Source: Anaeromyxobacter dehalogenans 2CP-C (GTDB lineage: Bacteria > Myxococcota > Myxococcia > Myxococcales > Anaeromyxobacteraceae). Taken from it: a DNA stretch of 64,000 bases. Both the position numbers and the translations under genes were made by a program. Where the stretch lies: positions 3,818,001 through 3,882,000 of the forward strand of contig NC_007760.1 in assembly GCF_000013385.1 (NCBI RefSeq), written 5' to 3'. Of this stretch, positions 47,681 to 55,638 are shown one piece after another; within the stretch, counting starts at the first letter, position 1, and each line of letters begins with the position of its first letter. A model generated the notes under the pieces. It made no database searches, was not told the DNA's origin, and worked only from the letters and a program-made list of their open reading frames with translations.

Positions 47681-48318
47681 GCGGTCGGGGTGCGCCGGGT
47701 GCGCAGGCCCAGCACCAGGTTGCGGGAGTAGGCCACCGCGCCGCCGGCCTGCCCGAAGAACAGCACCGGGTCGCGGCGGAACACGGCGTAGACCAGGATC
47801 ATGGTGGAGCCGACCAGGCTCACCACCCAGAAGCCGTTCGAGAACACCGACTCCTTGCGCGACTCGGAGTCGATCCACTGCAGCACGAAGCGGAACGTGA
47901 ACACCACCTGGCCGACCGAGCCCCACACCTTGAGCCAGAGCGGGATCTCCACGTTGCCGAGGATGTCGCGCAGGTTGCCGGGCGCGCTGGAGACGAGGTA
48001 CGCGATGCTCGCCACCGGGACGAGGTAGGCCGCCCAGCGGAAGGGCGCGCTCACGGTCATCCAGCGCTGCTGCAGGTGCAGGTTCCGGATGTAGATGAAG
48101 TAGACGATGAGCTGGCCGAGGACGATCGCGAAGTCCTTGCGCAGGATCCCGTAGACGAAGAACAGGATCCCGCCCAGCAGGCTGAGCTGCCAGAAGACCA
48201 CCGGGGAGATGGGCTTGCCGGCCTTCTCCGAGTGGAACCACTGCACCAGCATCCTGGCGGCGAACAGGAGCTGGGCGGTGAACCCCACCGCGAAGATCCA
48301 GAGGTGCGAGGCGGTCAT
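47677..48318 (-). CDS. Membrane protein with two LAB_N (lipid A biosynthesis N-terminal) domains
   Basis: 213 residues with about six transmembrane segments arranged as two similar halves: FTAQLLFAARMLVQWFHSEK in the first half and QVVFTFRFVLQWIDSESRKE in the second, each followed by WQLSLLGG or WVVSLVGS. These are LAB_N motifs, found at the N-terminus of some lipid A enzymes and as small free-standing proteins. Some LAB_N proteins are thought to act in lipid-linked sugar movement. Both ends overlap neighbours by 4 bp (ATGA). Confidence 0.75.
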   Translation of the reverse strand: MTASHLWIFAVGFTAQLLFAARMLVQWFHSEKAGKPISPVVFWQLSLLGGILFFVYGILRKDFAIVLGQLIVYFIYIRNLHLQQRWMTVSAPFRWAAYLVPVASIAYLVSSAPGNLRDILGNVEIPLWLKVWGSVGQVVFTFRFVLQWIDSESRKESVFSNGFWVVSLVGSTMILVYAVFRRDPVLFFGQAGGAVAYSRNLVLGLRTRRTPTA

Positions 48319-49028
48319 CCCTTTTTCGCGATCTCGTAGCGGATGTAGCGGCTCCGCATCCAGCGGTAGGCGAACAGGTCGGCGGTGGGGCCGAGCAGCC
48401 GGTTCCAGAGGTGGTACTTCGACTCGCCGGCGACGCGCGGGAAGTGGCGCACCGGCACCTCCTTCACCTTGCCGCCGTCGAGCTGCACCAGCGCCGGGAG
48501 GAAGCGGTGCATCCCCTTGAAGAACGGGATGCGGCGGGCCACGTCGGCGCGGATCACCTTGAGCGGGCAGCCGGTGTCGCTGGCGCCGTCGTGGGTGAAC
48601 GAGCGCCGGATGGCGTTGGCGATGCGCGAGGACAGCTTCTTCACCAGCGTGTCCTTGCGCTTCACCCGCACGCCGGTGACGAGCTCGTACTCGGCCGCGA
48701 ACGGCATGAGCAGGTCGAAGTCGTCGGGCGAGGTCTGCAGGTCCGAGTCGATGTAGCCCGCCCAGCGCGTCTCCACGTGGTCGAAGCCGGCCTTGAGCGC
48801 GGCGCTCAGGCCGGAGTTGCGCGCCAGGTGGATGAAGTGGAAGCGCGGGTCCGCGGCGCAGAGCGCCTCGATCATCGGGCCGCTCCGGTCGCGCGAGCCG
48901 TCGTTCACGAACAGGATCTGCGCGGGCGTGGAGGTGCGGTCGAGGTACGCGGACAGCTCCCGGCCGACGCGCTCGAGGTTGTCCTCCTCGTCGAAGACCG
49001 GGACGATGACGGTGAGCGTGGGATCCAT
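48315..49028 (-). CDS. GT2 glycosyltransferase, polyprenyl-phosphate sugar synthase type
   Basis: 237 residues. A standard GT-A fold: TVIVPVFDEEDNLERVGREL, ILFVNDGSRDRS, the D-x-D-like YIDSDLQTSPDD, and KRKDTLVKKLSSRIANAIRR. The absence of C-terminal transmembrane helices puts it near the dolichyl-phosphate mannose synthase/ArnC group, which load a sugar onto a polyprenyl phosphate at the inner membrane. It is 27 bp after a membrane-protein gene and overlaps the LAB_N gene, so it forms a four-gene operon. Confidence 0.82.
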   Translation of the reverse strand: MDPTLTVIVPVFDEEDNLERVGRELSAYLDRTSTPAQILFVNDGSRDRSGPMIEALCAADPRFHFIHLARNSGLSAALKAGFDHVETRWAGYIDSDLQTSPDDFDLLMPFAAEYELVTGVRVKRKDTLVKKLSSRIANAIRRSFTHDGASDTGCPLKVIRADVARRIPFFKGMHRFLPALVQLDGGKVKEVPVRHFPRVAGESKYHLWNRLLGPTADLFAYRWMRSRYIRYEIAKKG

Positions 49029-49055
49029 GGGCCTCGGCTTCGGGGGCGGGCGGCG

Positions 49056-49799
49056 CTACCGGCGGTCGGCCGAGGCGCGCGCGCCCGGCTCGCCCCCGGG
49101 CGCGGCGGGCTCGCCGGGGCGGGCGGCCGGGCCGCGGATGGCGGCGCCGTTCAGGGGGAACAGCAGGATCATCGCGAACAGCCAGGTGGCGCCGAACTCG
49201 AGCAGCTCGTCGCGCTCGCGCGACGGCACCAGCGCGATGAACGCGAACGTCGCCACCACCGCGACGACCTGGCGGACGCGGGGCACCGGCACGGCCCAGC
49301 GGTCCACCAGCCGCGCGAACGCGGGCCGGCGGCGGTAGGCCCAGGGCAGCGCCAGCAGGAACAGCGCGGCGGCGACCGTGAAGAGCTGGGAGAAGATCAG
49401 CTTGTTCACCTTCACGCTGCCGACCACCAGGTTGTGGAGGTTCGTCTCGTGCTGCGCGTTGTGGCTCTGGAAGAACTCGGGGCTCTGGATCCCGAGGAGG
49501 CGCTGGCCCCAGCTGATCTCCTCGCCGGCCGCGAAGAAGCAGAGCAGCGCGAGGCCGATCCAGGTGAGGCGGTGCAGGCTCGGGTTCCCCGCCCCGGGGC
49601 GGCGCGCGGTGACCGCGGCGATCCCGGCGCCCGCCAGCAGCGCGATGGCGGTGGCCCACTCGATGGGCCCGTCCTCCATCGCGTAGACCTGCTCGAACCA
49701 GTGCACGTCCACGATCGCCGCCGCCAGGCCGACCAGCAGGCCCACGGAGACGAGGGCGTAGACGGCGAGCTCCAGGGGGTGACGCTTGTCCGTGTCCAC
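49056..49799 (-). CDS. Integral membrane protein of unknown function
   Basis: 247 residues with about six hydrophobic segments (AVYALVSVGLLVGLAAAIVD at the start; WATAIALLAGAGIAAVTA) and a distinctive loop FFAAGEEISWGQRLLGIQSP. That E-E-I-S-W-G-Q-R pattern is shared by a group of uncharacterised bacterial membrane proteins I recognise only by look. A Pro/Gly-rich C-terminal tail is cytoplasmic or periplasmic. It is the first gene of the sugar-transfer operon, 27 bp before the GT2 gene. Confidence 0.7.
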   Translation of the reverse strand: MDTDKRHPLELAVYALVSVGLLVGLAAAIVDVHWFEQVYAMEDGPIEWATAIALLAGAGIAAVTARRPGAGNPSLHRLTWIGLALLCFFAAGEEISWGQRLLGIQSPEFFQSHNAQHETNLHNLVVGSVKVNKLIFSQLFTVAAALFLLALPWAYRRRPAFARLVDRWAVPVPRVRQVVAVVATFAFIALVPSRERDELLEFGATWLFAMILLFPLNGAAIRGPAARPGEPAAPGGEPGARASADRR

Positions 49800-49944
49800 G
49801 TGCGCATCCTGCTGCGAGGGTGAGGGGCGGGCGCGCCGCCCTGCCGCAGCCGCGGCGGATACTAAGGCGGTCGCCCGTCCGCATCCACATCGTCGGCCCG
49901 CGCCGCGGCGCGAGGCGCGCTGCGGGGCAGGTCCATGAAAGACG

Positions 49945-49970
49945 AAAACCCCTGGGGTCGCCAGGGGTTT
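49945..49970 (-). terminator. Rho-independent terminator of the tRNA cluster
   Basis: Just after tRNA-Lys on the minus strand: AAACCCCTGG and CCAGGGGTTT form a 10-bp stem around a 5-nt loop, with the T-rich run TTTTCGTCTTT following. Strong. Confidence 0.85.
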
Positions 49971-49974
49971 CGAG

Positions 49975-50047
49975 TGAGCGCGGAAGGAATCGAACCTTCA
50001 ACCTATGGATTAAGAGTCCATTGCTCTGCCAGTTGAGCTACGCGCCC
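49975..50047 (-). tRNA. tRNA-Lys (anticodon CTT)
   Basis: 73 nt. Acceptor GGGCGCG with CGCGCTC (one G-T pair), anticodon stem ATGGA/TCCAT with loop CTCTTAA, T-arm GTTCGATTCC. Last of five co-oriented tRNA genes. Confidence 0.95.
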
Positions 50048-50162
50048 GATGCATCTCGGGATGGCCGAGGGGCGCCGTATTAGCAGCGTCCCGGTGGGCT
50101 GTCAACGACCTCCGGCGCCTTCCCGCGCGAGATTCTCAGCGCGAGAGGTGCGGTCGAATCAG

Positions 50163-50236
50163 CACGCCCGGAGGGATTCGAACCCCCGACCCGCGGCTTA
50201 GAAGGCCGCTGCTCTATCCAACTGAGCTACGGGCGC
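50163..50236 (-). tRNA. tRNA-Arg (anticodon TCT)
   Basis: 74 nt. Anticodon stem GCGGC/GCCGC with loop CTTCTAA. Acceptor GCGCCCG pairs with CGGGCGT (one G-T at the end), discriminator G. T-loop TTCGAAT. Confidence 0.95.
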
Positions 50237-50264
50237 GAGTCGCAAGAACCTCGGGCGAAAAGTG

Positions 50265-50338
50265 GGTGAGTAAAGGGGCTCGAACCCTTAACCCCCGGAT
50301 CCACAGTCCAGTGCTCTACCGATTGAGCTATACTCACC
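50265..50338 (-). tRNA. tRNA-His (anticodon GTG)
   Basis: 74 nt counting the extra G at position -1, which faces C73 as tRNA-His requires. Acceptor GTGAGTA pairs with TACTCAC; anticodon loop CTGTGGA. Confidence 0.95.
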
Positions 50339-50355
50339 GTAAATCTTCATCTCAG

Positions 50356-50429
50356 CGCGCCCGGAGGGAATCGAACCCCCGACCTGCGGCTTCGAAGGCC
50401 GACGCTCTATCCAACTGAGCTACGGGCGC
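50356..50429 (-). tRNA. tRNA-Arg (anticodon TCG)
   Basis: 74 nt. Anticodon loop CTTCGAA; the 27-43 pair of the anticodon stem is a T-C mismatch, other pairs intact. Acceptor GCGCCCG pairs perfectly with CGGGCGC. Close relative of the tRNA-Arg (TCT) nearby. Confidence 0.93.
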
Positions 50430-50470
50430 AGAGGGAAGCGCACCCGGCCATCACCATTGCTGTCAAAGAG

Positions 50471-50544
50471 TCGGGGCGGCCGGATTCGGACCGGCGACCT
50501 CCTGCGCCCAAGGCAGGCGCGCTACCAGGCTGCGCTACGCCCCG
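50471..50544 (-). tRNA. tRNA-Pro (anticodon TGG)
   Basis: 74 nt, beginning with the usual C of tRNA-Pro (CGGGGCG pairing with CGCCCCG), D-arm GCGCAGCCTGGTAGCGC and anticodon loop CTTGGGC. First of the cluster in transcription order. Confidence 0.95.
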
Positions 50545-50594
50545 GAACACCTGTGGTGGCGCCGAGCGCCCCTGAGCCGATCCGAGAACGCCCG

Positions 50595-50624
50595 TCTCTA
50601 GCCGACCCGCCGCCTTCCCGTCAA
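50595..50624 (-). promoter_or_regulatory. Sigma70-type promoter of the tRNA cluster
   Basis: TTGACG (50624-50619) and TAGAGA (50600-50595) on the minus strand, 18 bp apart, about 50 bp upstream of tRNA-Pro. The -35 overlaps the last codons of rdgB. Confidence 0.55.
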
Positions 50625-51328
50625 GCGCCGCGAGCGAGCGCGGCCAGCATCGGGAGCAGCTTCCGGAACGCCTCACCTCGGTGGGAGAGGGCGTCCTTCT
50701 CGTCCGACGAGAGCTCGGCCATGGTCCGCACGCGGGCCCCCTCCCCGGCCGCGAGCTCCGCCGCCGGCACGAACAGCGGGTCGTACCCGAAGCCGCCGTC
50801 CCCCCGTCGCGCGTGGCCGATCCGCCCGGGGCACGTGCCGGTGACGGTCCCGACGAGCGTCCCGTCCGGACGGGCGAGCGCCAGCACCGCCTCGTACCGC
50901 GCGCCTCGGCGCGGGTCGGGCAGGCCCGAGAGCGCCGCCAGCAGCTTGTCGTTGTTCCGCTCGTCCCGGGCGGCCCGCCCCGCCACCGGGCCCAGCTCCA
51001 GCTCGGCCACGCCCGCCAGCTCGCACACCGGGCTGGCCGGGCCCTCCGGCTCGAGGTCGGACCAGCGGGCGGAGTGGACCCCGGGCGCGCCGCCCAGCGC
51101 GTCCACGCACAGGCCGGAGTCGTCGGCGACCGCGTGCAGCCCGGACCAGCGCGCCCAGGCGACGGCCTTCTTCTCGGCGTTCGCCTGGAACGTCGCCCCG
51201 TCCTCCACCACCACCGGGAGCGGCCTGCCCAGGTCGTCGGGCGAGACCACCCGCAGCGGCAGGCCAGCGACCAGCCGGCGCAGCTCGCGCAGCTTCCCGG
51301 GGTTCGTGCTGCCGAACAGCAGGTCCAT
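50621..51328 (-). CDS. rdgB: XTP/dITP diphosphatase (RdgB/HAM1 family)
   Basis: 235 residues from ATG 51328; an in-frame GTG at 51337 overlapping the rph stop is a possible earlier start. The enzyme removes non-canonical purine nucleotides (dITP, XTP). Motifs are STNPGKLRELRRL, the metal/substrate ADDSGLCVDAL, and GFGYDPLFVPA. The family is usually about 200 residues; the extra length is a loop near residues 105-125 and a longer N-terminal part. It is directly downstream of rph, a common pairing. Confidence 0.93.
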   Translation of the reverse strand: MDLLFGSTNPGKLRELRRLVAGLPLRVVSPDDLGRPLPVVVEDGATFQANAEKKAVAWARWSGLHAVADDSGLCVDALGGAPGVHSARWSDLEPEGPASPVCELAGVAELELGPVAGRAARDERNNDKLLAALSGLPDPRRGARYEAVLALARPDGTLVGTVTGTCPGRIGHARRGDGGFGYDPLFVPAAELAAGEGARVRTMAELSSDEKDALSHRGEAFRKLLPMLAALARGA

Positions 51329-51333
51329 GGGGC

Positions 51334-52053
51334 TCACGGCGTCCGGAGCGCCGCCTCCTGGAGCTCCTTCAGGCGCGACAGCCCGGCCAGCGCGGCGTCG
51401 AGCATCCGGTCCAGCTCGGCGCGCGCGAACGGCTTGCCCTCCGCCGTGCCCTGGACCTCCACCAGCGCGCCTTCGCCGGTCGCGACCACGTTCATGTCCA
51501 CCTCGGCGGTGGAGTCCTCGTCGTAGTCGAGGTCGAGGTGCACCTCCCCCGCGACGATCCCCACCGACACCGCCGCCACGCTGCGCTTCACCGGATCGTG
51601 CGCGAGCTGCTTGCGCTTCTGGATGCTGCGCACCGCCTGCACCAGCGCCACGTAGGCCCCGGTGATGGCGGCGGTCCGGGTGCCGCCGTCGGCCTGGATC
51701 ACGTCGCAGTCCAGCGTGACGGTGCGCGGCCCGATGGCGCGCAGGTCCACCGCCGCGCGCAACGCCCGCCCGACCAGCCGCTGGATCTCGAGCGTGCGCC
51801 CGGTCTGCTTCCCGCGGGCCGCCTCGCGCTGCATCCGCTCGTGCGTGGAGCGCGGCAGCATGCCGTACTCCGCGGTCACCCAGCCGGCGCCGGTGCCGTA
51901 CACGTGCGGCGGGACCTTCTCGTCCACCGAGGCGGTGCACAGCACGTGGGTGTCGCCGAAGCGCACCAGGCAGGAGCCCTCCGCGTGCTTGGAGACGCGG
52001 GGCTCGAGGAGGATGGGACGGAGGTCGAGCGGGCCGCGGCCGTTCTTTCGCAT
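51334..52053 (-). CDS. rph: Ribonuclease PH
   Basis: 239 residues, matching the family. RNase PH trims the 3' ends of tRNA precursors by phosphorolysis. Motifs are [54 protein letters not shown] and [17 protein letters not shown]. The start at ATG 52053 is clear. It sits between the amidase and rdgB on the same strand, and upstream of the tRNA cluster, so tRNA maturation and nucleotide housekeeping are clustered. Confidence 0.96.
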   Translation of the reverse strand: MRKNGRGPLDLRPILLEPRVSKHAEGSCLVRFGDTHVLCTASVDEKVPPHVYGTGAGWVTAEYGMLPRSTHERMQREAARGKQTGRTLEIQRLVGRALRAAVDLRAIGPRTVTLDCDVIQADGGTRTAAITGAYVALVQAVRSIQKRKQLAHDPVKRSVAAVSVGIVAGEVHLDLDYDEDSTAEVDMNVVATGEGALVEVQGTAEGKPFARAELDRMLDAALAGLSRLKELQEAALRTP

Positions 52054-52121
52054 GGCGGCGGGATTAGCACGGGCGCGGCGGGCGCGCCACGCCCACGGGG
52101 CGGCGTCCGGCGCCGAGGCGC

Positions 52122-52871
52122 CTAGCGGCTCGCCCGGAGCGTCTGGGCGCGGTACGCGGCGATCCCCTCGACGATGGCGCCCGCGACCTGCTCCTGGTAC
52201 GCCGTGCTCCGCAGCCGGTCGCCCTCGGCCGGGTGCGAGATGAACCCGACCTCCAGCAGCACCGCCGGCATGCGCGCGCCGGCGAGCACGTAGAACGGGG
52301 CCTGCTTCACGCCGCGGTCCTCGGCCCCGAGCGCCGCGACCAGCCGCTCCTGCACCGCGTAGGCGAGGCGGGAGGACTGCTGCAGGGCCGCGGTGTCCTC
52401 GAGGTCGCTCAGGATGGCGGCGACGGGGTCGGACGGGTCCAGCTCGGGCTCGCCGGCCAGCCGGTCGGCGTTCTCGCGCGCCGCCACCGCGGTGGCGGAG
52501 GCGTCGCTCGCGTCGGCGGACAGGAAGTAGGTCTCGATGCCGTGGGAGGTGCGGCGCGCCTCGGCGCTGGGCATCGAGTTCAGGTGGATGGAGACGAAGA
52601 GGTCGGCGCGGATGGCGTTCGCGAGCGCGGCCCGCGCGGCGAGCGGCACCGACGCGTCCGCGGTGCGGGTGAGCACGGCCTTCGCGCCCGTGCGCTTCAG
52701 CCGGGCCGCCACGCGCCGCGCGATCTGGAGCGTCAGCTCCTTCTCGCGGACGCCGCCCGGCGAGACCGCCCCCTCCTGCTCCCCGCCGTGACCCGGGTCG
52801 ATCACGGCGACGAAGCTCGGCCCGCGGGCGGCGGTGAGCGCGAGCAGCGCGGCGGCGAGGTGCGCGAGCAC
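52122..52871 (-). CDS. N-acetylmuramoyl-L-alanine amidase (Amidase_3)
   Basis: 249 residues from GTG 52871. The N-terminus [16 protein letters not shown] is a signal peptide, so the enzyme is exported. The zinc site is complete: His28 in IDPGHGG, Glu43/45 in GVREKELTL, His96 in SIHLNSMPS, and a late Glu in [11 protein letters not shown]. It cleaves the stem peptide from muramic acid in septum splitting or wall turnover. No SPOR or LysM domain. It follows selD by 21 bp and precedes rph by 68 bp. Confidence 0.93.
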   Translation of the reverse strand: MLAHLAAALLALTAARGPSFVAVIDPGHGGEQEGAVSPGGVREKELTLQIARRVAARLKRTGAKAVLTRTADASVPLAARAALANAIRADLFVSIHLNSMPSAEARRTSHGIETYFLSADASDASATAVAARENADRLAGEPELDPSDPVAAILSDLEDTAALQQSSRLAYAVQERLVAALGAEDRGVKQAPFYVLAGARMPAVLLEVGFISHPAEGDRLRSTAYQEQVAGAIVEGIAAYRAQTLRASR

Positions 52872-52892
52872 GGCCGCGGATTGTAGCAGAGG

Positions 52893-53960
52893 CTACGGGA
52901 CGAGCTCGATCCGCGGCGGGTCGCCGGGGAGCACCTCTCCCACCTCCACCGCCGCCACGCCCGCCGCCCGGAGCGCCTCGAGCACCGCGCCCGCCCGGGC
53001 CCCGTCCACCGCCGCGAGCAGCCCGCCGTTGGTCTGGGCGTCGGCGAGCACCGCCGGGAGCGCCTCGGCCACCCCGGGCGCCACCCGCAGCGCGGGCGCC
53101 ACCCAGGCCAGGTTCGCCTTGGAGCCGCCCGGCAGCACGTCCTTGGCGGCGAGGTCGAGCACGCCCGCGAGCACCGGCACGGCGCCGGCGTGGAGCCGGA
53201 GCGCGACGCCGGAGCCCTCCGCCATCTCCCAGGCGTGGCCGAGCAGGCCGAAGCCGGTGACGTCGGTGAGCGCGCGCACCGCCCCGCTCTCCGCCAGCGC
53301 CTCGCCGGCGGCGCGGTTCAGCCCGGACATGAGCTCGATGGCCGCGTCGATCATGGGGGCCGGCGCGATGCCGCGCTTGATGGCGGTGGTGATGATGCCG
53401 GAGCCGAGCGGCTTGGTGAGGAGCAGGCGGTCTCCCGGCCGGGCGCCGACGTTGCGGAGGACGCGGTCCGGGTGGACGAGGCCGGTCACGGCCATGCCGT
53501 ACTTGGGCTCGGGGTCGTCGATGCTGTGGCCGCCCAGCACCGGCGCGCCCGCGAGCCGGGCCACCTCGGCGCCGCCGCGCAGCACCTCGCCCAGCATCTC
53601 CATGGGCAGCGTCTTCACCGGCCAGGCGACCAGGTTGAGCGCGAACAGCGGCTTCGCGCCCATGGCCCAGATGTCGGAGAACGCGTTGGCCGCGCCGATG
53701 CGGCCGAACCAGTACGGGTCGTCCACCACCGGCGTGAAGAAGTCCACCGTCTCGACGATCGCCCGCTCCGCGTCGAGCGCGTACACGGCCGCGTCGTCGC
53801 GGGTCGAGTGGCCGACCAGCACCCTGGGATCGTCCACGGCCGGGAGGCGGCGCAGGACCTGCGCCAGATCCGCTGGGCGGATCTTGCAGGCTCAACCCGC
53901 CCCGTGGCTCAGGCTGGTCAGCCGGACGGTCTTGTCGGCCTCGCTCATGGCCCGGGACAT
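52893..53960 (-). CDS. selD: Selenide, water dikinase SelD containing selenocysteine (in-frame TGA)
   Basis: About 355 residues with TGA at 53894-53892 read as selenocysteine. The enzyme makes selenophosphate from selenide and ATP. From ATG 53948 the protein reads [16 protein letters not shown], aligned with the catalytic H-G-A-G-C-x-C-K of Cys-type SelD (Cys17, Lys20 in E. coli); Sec would be residue 19 (23 from ATG 53960, which has GGGGA upstream). The rest is a normal Sel[60 protein letters not shown] naive ORF starts only at 53837, losing the active site. Confidence 0.9.
53858..53890 (-). promoter_or_regulatory. Candidate SECIS hairpin downstream of the selD UGA
   Basis: Beginning 2 nt after the TGA: CCTGC (53890-53886) can pair with GCAGG (53862-53858), and inside it GATCCG (53883-53878) pairs perfectly with CGGATC (53872-53867) around the 5-nt loop CCCAG. 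The stem-loop lies within the coding sequence, as bacterial SECIS elements do, at the expected distance. Loop identity differs from the E. coli fdhF element. Confidence 0.55.
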
Positions 53961-54057
53961 ATCGTCCCCGGGGCCCCGCGGCAACGAGGACGCGGTCGCG
54001 CGGCGACGGTGGGCCCCGCCGACGGGCCCAGGATCCGTGGGGCGGGGCGCAGCCCCG

Positions 54058-54762
54058 TTACGATTGCCCTGCGGCCAGCTGCAGGTACATCTCGGCGTTG
54101 CGGTTGCCGGGCGAGATCTCGAGCACCCGCTGCCAGTGCCCCACCGCCTCGTCCTTGCGACCCACCGTGAAGAGCGACAGGCCCAGGTTGAGGCGCGCGA
54201 GCACGTAGCTCGGGGCCTGCCGGACCGCCTCCTCGTACTCGGCGATGGCGGCCTCGCGCTCGCCGGCGTCGCGCAGCGCGCCGGCCAGCTTCGCGCGGAT
54301 GTCCACGAACGCCGGCCCGAGCGCGAGCGCCCGGCGGTACTCGGCGATCGCCTCCGGGTACAGGCCGGAGGAGAGGTACACGTCGCCGATGTCGGCGTAC
54401 ATGTTCGCGAGCTTGCCCTGCACGAAGCGGTCGAGCTTGCCGTGCTGGGCGCCGGAGCGCGACAGCGCGTGGCGGTACGTCTCCTGCGCCTCGCGGTACT
54501 TGCCGGTGTCGTTGTAGGTGACGGCGAGGTTCAGCGCCGCGTCGGTGTAGCCGGGGTTGATGCGGAGCGCCGCCTCGAAGGCGCGCAGCGCTTTCTGGTA
54601 CTGCCCCTGGTCGTGGTAGATGACGCCGAGCATGTTGTACACGTCGGCGAACGACTGGTTCTGCTCGACGACCTCGGTCAGGTACTGCTCGGCGAGCCCG
54701 TAGTCCTTCTTGAGGTAGTAGCCGCGGCCGAGCGCGAGGGCCTGCTTCAAGGTGTCTTCCAT
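54058..54762 (-). CDS. TPR repeat protein
   Basis: 234 residues, all TPR-like: YYLKKDYGLAEQYLTEVVEQ, YNMLGVIYHDQGQYQKALRA, ALNLAVTYNDTGKYREAQET, and IAEYRRALALGPAFVDIRAK. No signal peptide. It lies 60 bp after the membrane-anchored gene at 54823 and 97 bp before selD on the same strand. The protein partner is unknown; the run of co-oriented envelope genes upstream (bamD) hints at an envelope role, but that is weak. Confidence 0.75.
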   Translation of the reverse strand: MEDTLKQALALGRGYYLKKDYGLAEQYLTEVVEQNQSFADVYNMLGVIYHDQGQYQKALRAFEAALRINPGYTDAALNLAVTYNDTGKYREAQETYRHALSRSGAQHGKLDRFVQGKLANMYADIGDVYLSSGLYPEAIAEYRRALALGPAFVDIRAKLAGALRDAGEREAAIAEYEEAVRQAPSYVLARLNLGLSLFTVGRKDEAVGHWQRVLEISPGNRNAEMYLQLAAGQS

Positions 54763-54822
54763 GGTCGGGGCCTCCCGGCGCGCGAGTCTACACCAGACCG
54801 CGCCGCGCCCGGAGCCGGCGCC

Positions 54823-55638
54823 TCACAGCCCGTCCACGAAACGCCAGCGCTCGCCCTCGCGCGCGAGCACGTACCGCGCGCGGCGGCGCTCCGGGGCGCG
54901 GCCCTCCCGGACCAGCTCGTAGTCCTCGCCCACCTCGGCGCGGTCGCGCTCGACCCGGATCTGCCAGGCGGCGATCCGGACCCGCGCGCCCGGCGCGGCG
55001 GCGAGCTCGGCGCGGAGCCGCGCCGCCAGGGCCGCGCGGTCGCCCGCGTGGGCCTCCGCGACCAGCCGCTCCAGCGCGGCCGCGTCGCCGGCGTTCCAGG
55101 CGTCCTCGCGGCGGAACAGCGCCGTCAGCACGCCGCGCAGGCCCGCGAACTGCTGCCCGTCGCCGCACCAGAGCGCGATCGAGCAGCGGGTCATCGCGAA
55201 CGCCTCGCGCCCGACGTAGGAGACGTCGGCGTGCTCGTCGCGCCAGGTCACGCGCCCGTCCGCCTCCACGATGGCGAGCACCGAGGCGCGGTCGCCCTCC
55301 ACCTGCACGGCGACGTCGGCGAAGCGGACCGGGACGAGCTCGGCGGTGCCGCCGGACTTGAAGCCGTAGACGTCGTTCAGGTGCGCGCGCTCCTGGTGGC
55401 GGAGCGCCTCGCGCACCTGCGTCTCGGGGCTCGCGGCGGAGATGGCGAGGTCGGCGCCGGCGATCCGGTCCCAGTAGCGCCACAGCAGCAGCGCCGCGAT
55501 CGCGGCGAGCGCCAGGGGGACGAGGTACGGCGCGCCGACCTTCGCGGCGCGCGCGCGCCGCCGGGCGGCGCGGGAGCCGGGGGAGAAGGGCGGCGGGCGC
55601 GCCGGCGGGGGCGCGGGCGGCTCAGCGGATCGAGGCAA
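54823..55638 (-). CDS. Membrane-anchored hypothetical protein downstream of bamD
   Basis: Up to 271 residues if started at TTG 55638, which overlaps the bamD 3' end by 17 bp; the start is uncertain. The N-terminus is Pro-rich and basic, followed by one transmembrane segment (APYLVPLALAAIAALLLW). The exported part starts with a possible NTF2-like helix (EALRHQERAHLNDVYGFKSG) and contains two Cys (MTRCSIALWCGDGQ), maybe a disulfide, ending RYVLAREGERWRFVDG, the strand pattern of NTF2/DUF4440-type domains. Function unknown; overlap suggests co-translation with bamD. Confidence 0.6.
   Translation of the reverse strand: MPRSAEPPAPPPARPPPFSPGSRAARRRARAAKVGAPYLVPLALAAIAALLLWRYWDRIAGADLAISAASPETQVREALRHQERAHLNDVYGFKSGGTAELVPVRFADVAVQVEGDRASVLAIVEADGRVTWRDEHADVSYVGREAFAMTRCSIALWCGDGQQFAGLRGVLTALFRREDAWNAGDAAALERLVAEAHAGDRAALAARLRAELAAAPGARVRIAAWQIRVERDRAEVGEDYELVREGRAPERRRARYVLAREGERWRFVDGL

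Noticed and set aside
50100-50545. tRNA cluster as an integration hot spot with an inserted element
   Set aside because: No integrase, no direct repeats of a tRNA 3' end, and the flanking genes are housekeeping.
52893-53837. SelD as a 314-residue protein starting at GTG 53837
   Set aside because: This would lack the catalytic Cys/Sec and Lys and begin mid-domain. The frame continues upstream through a TGA at the exact Sec position.
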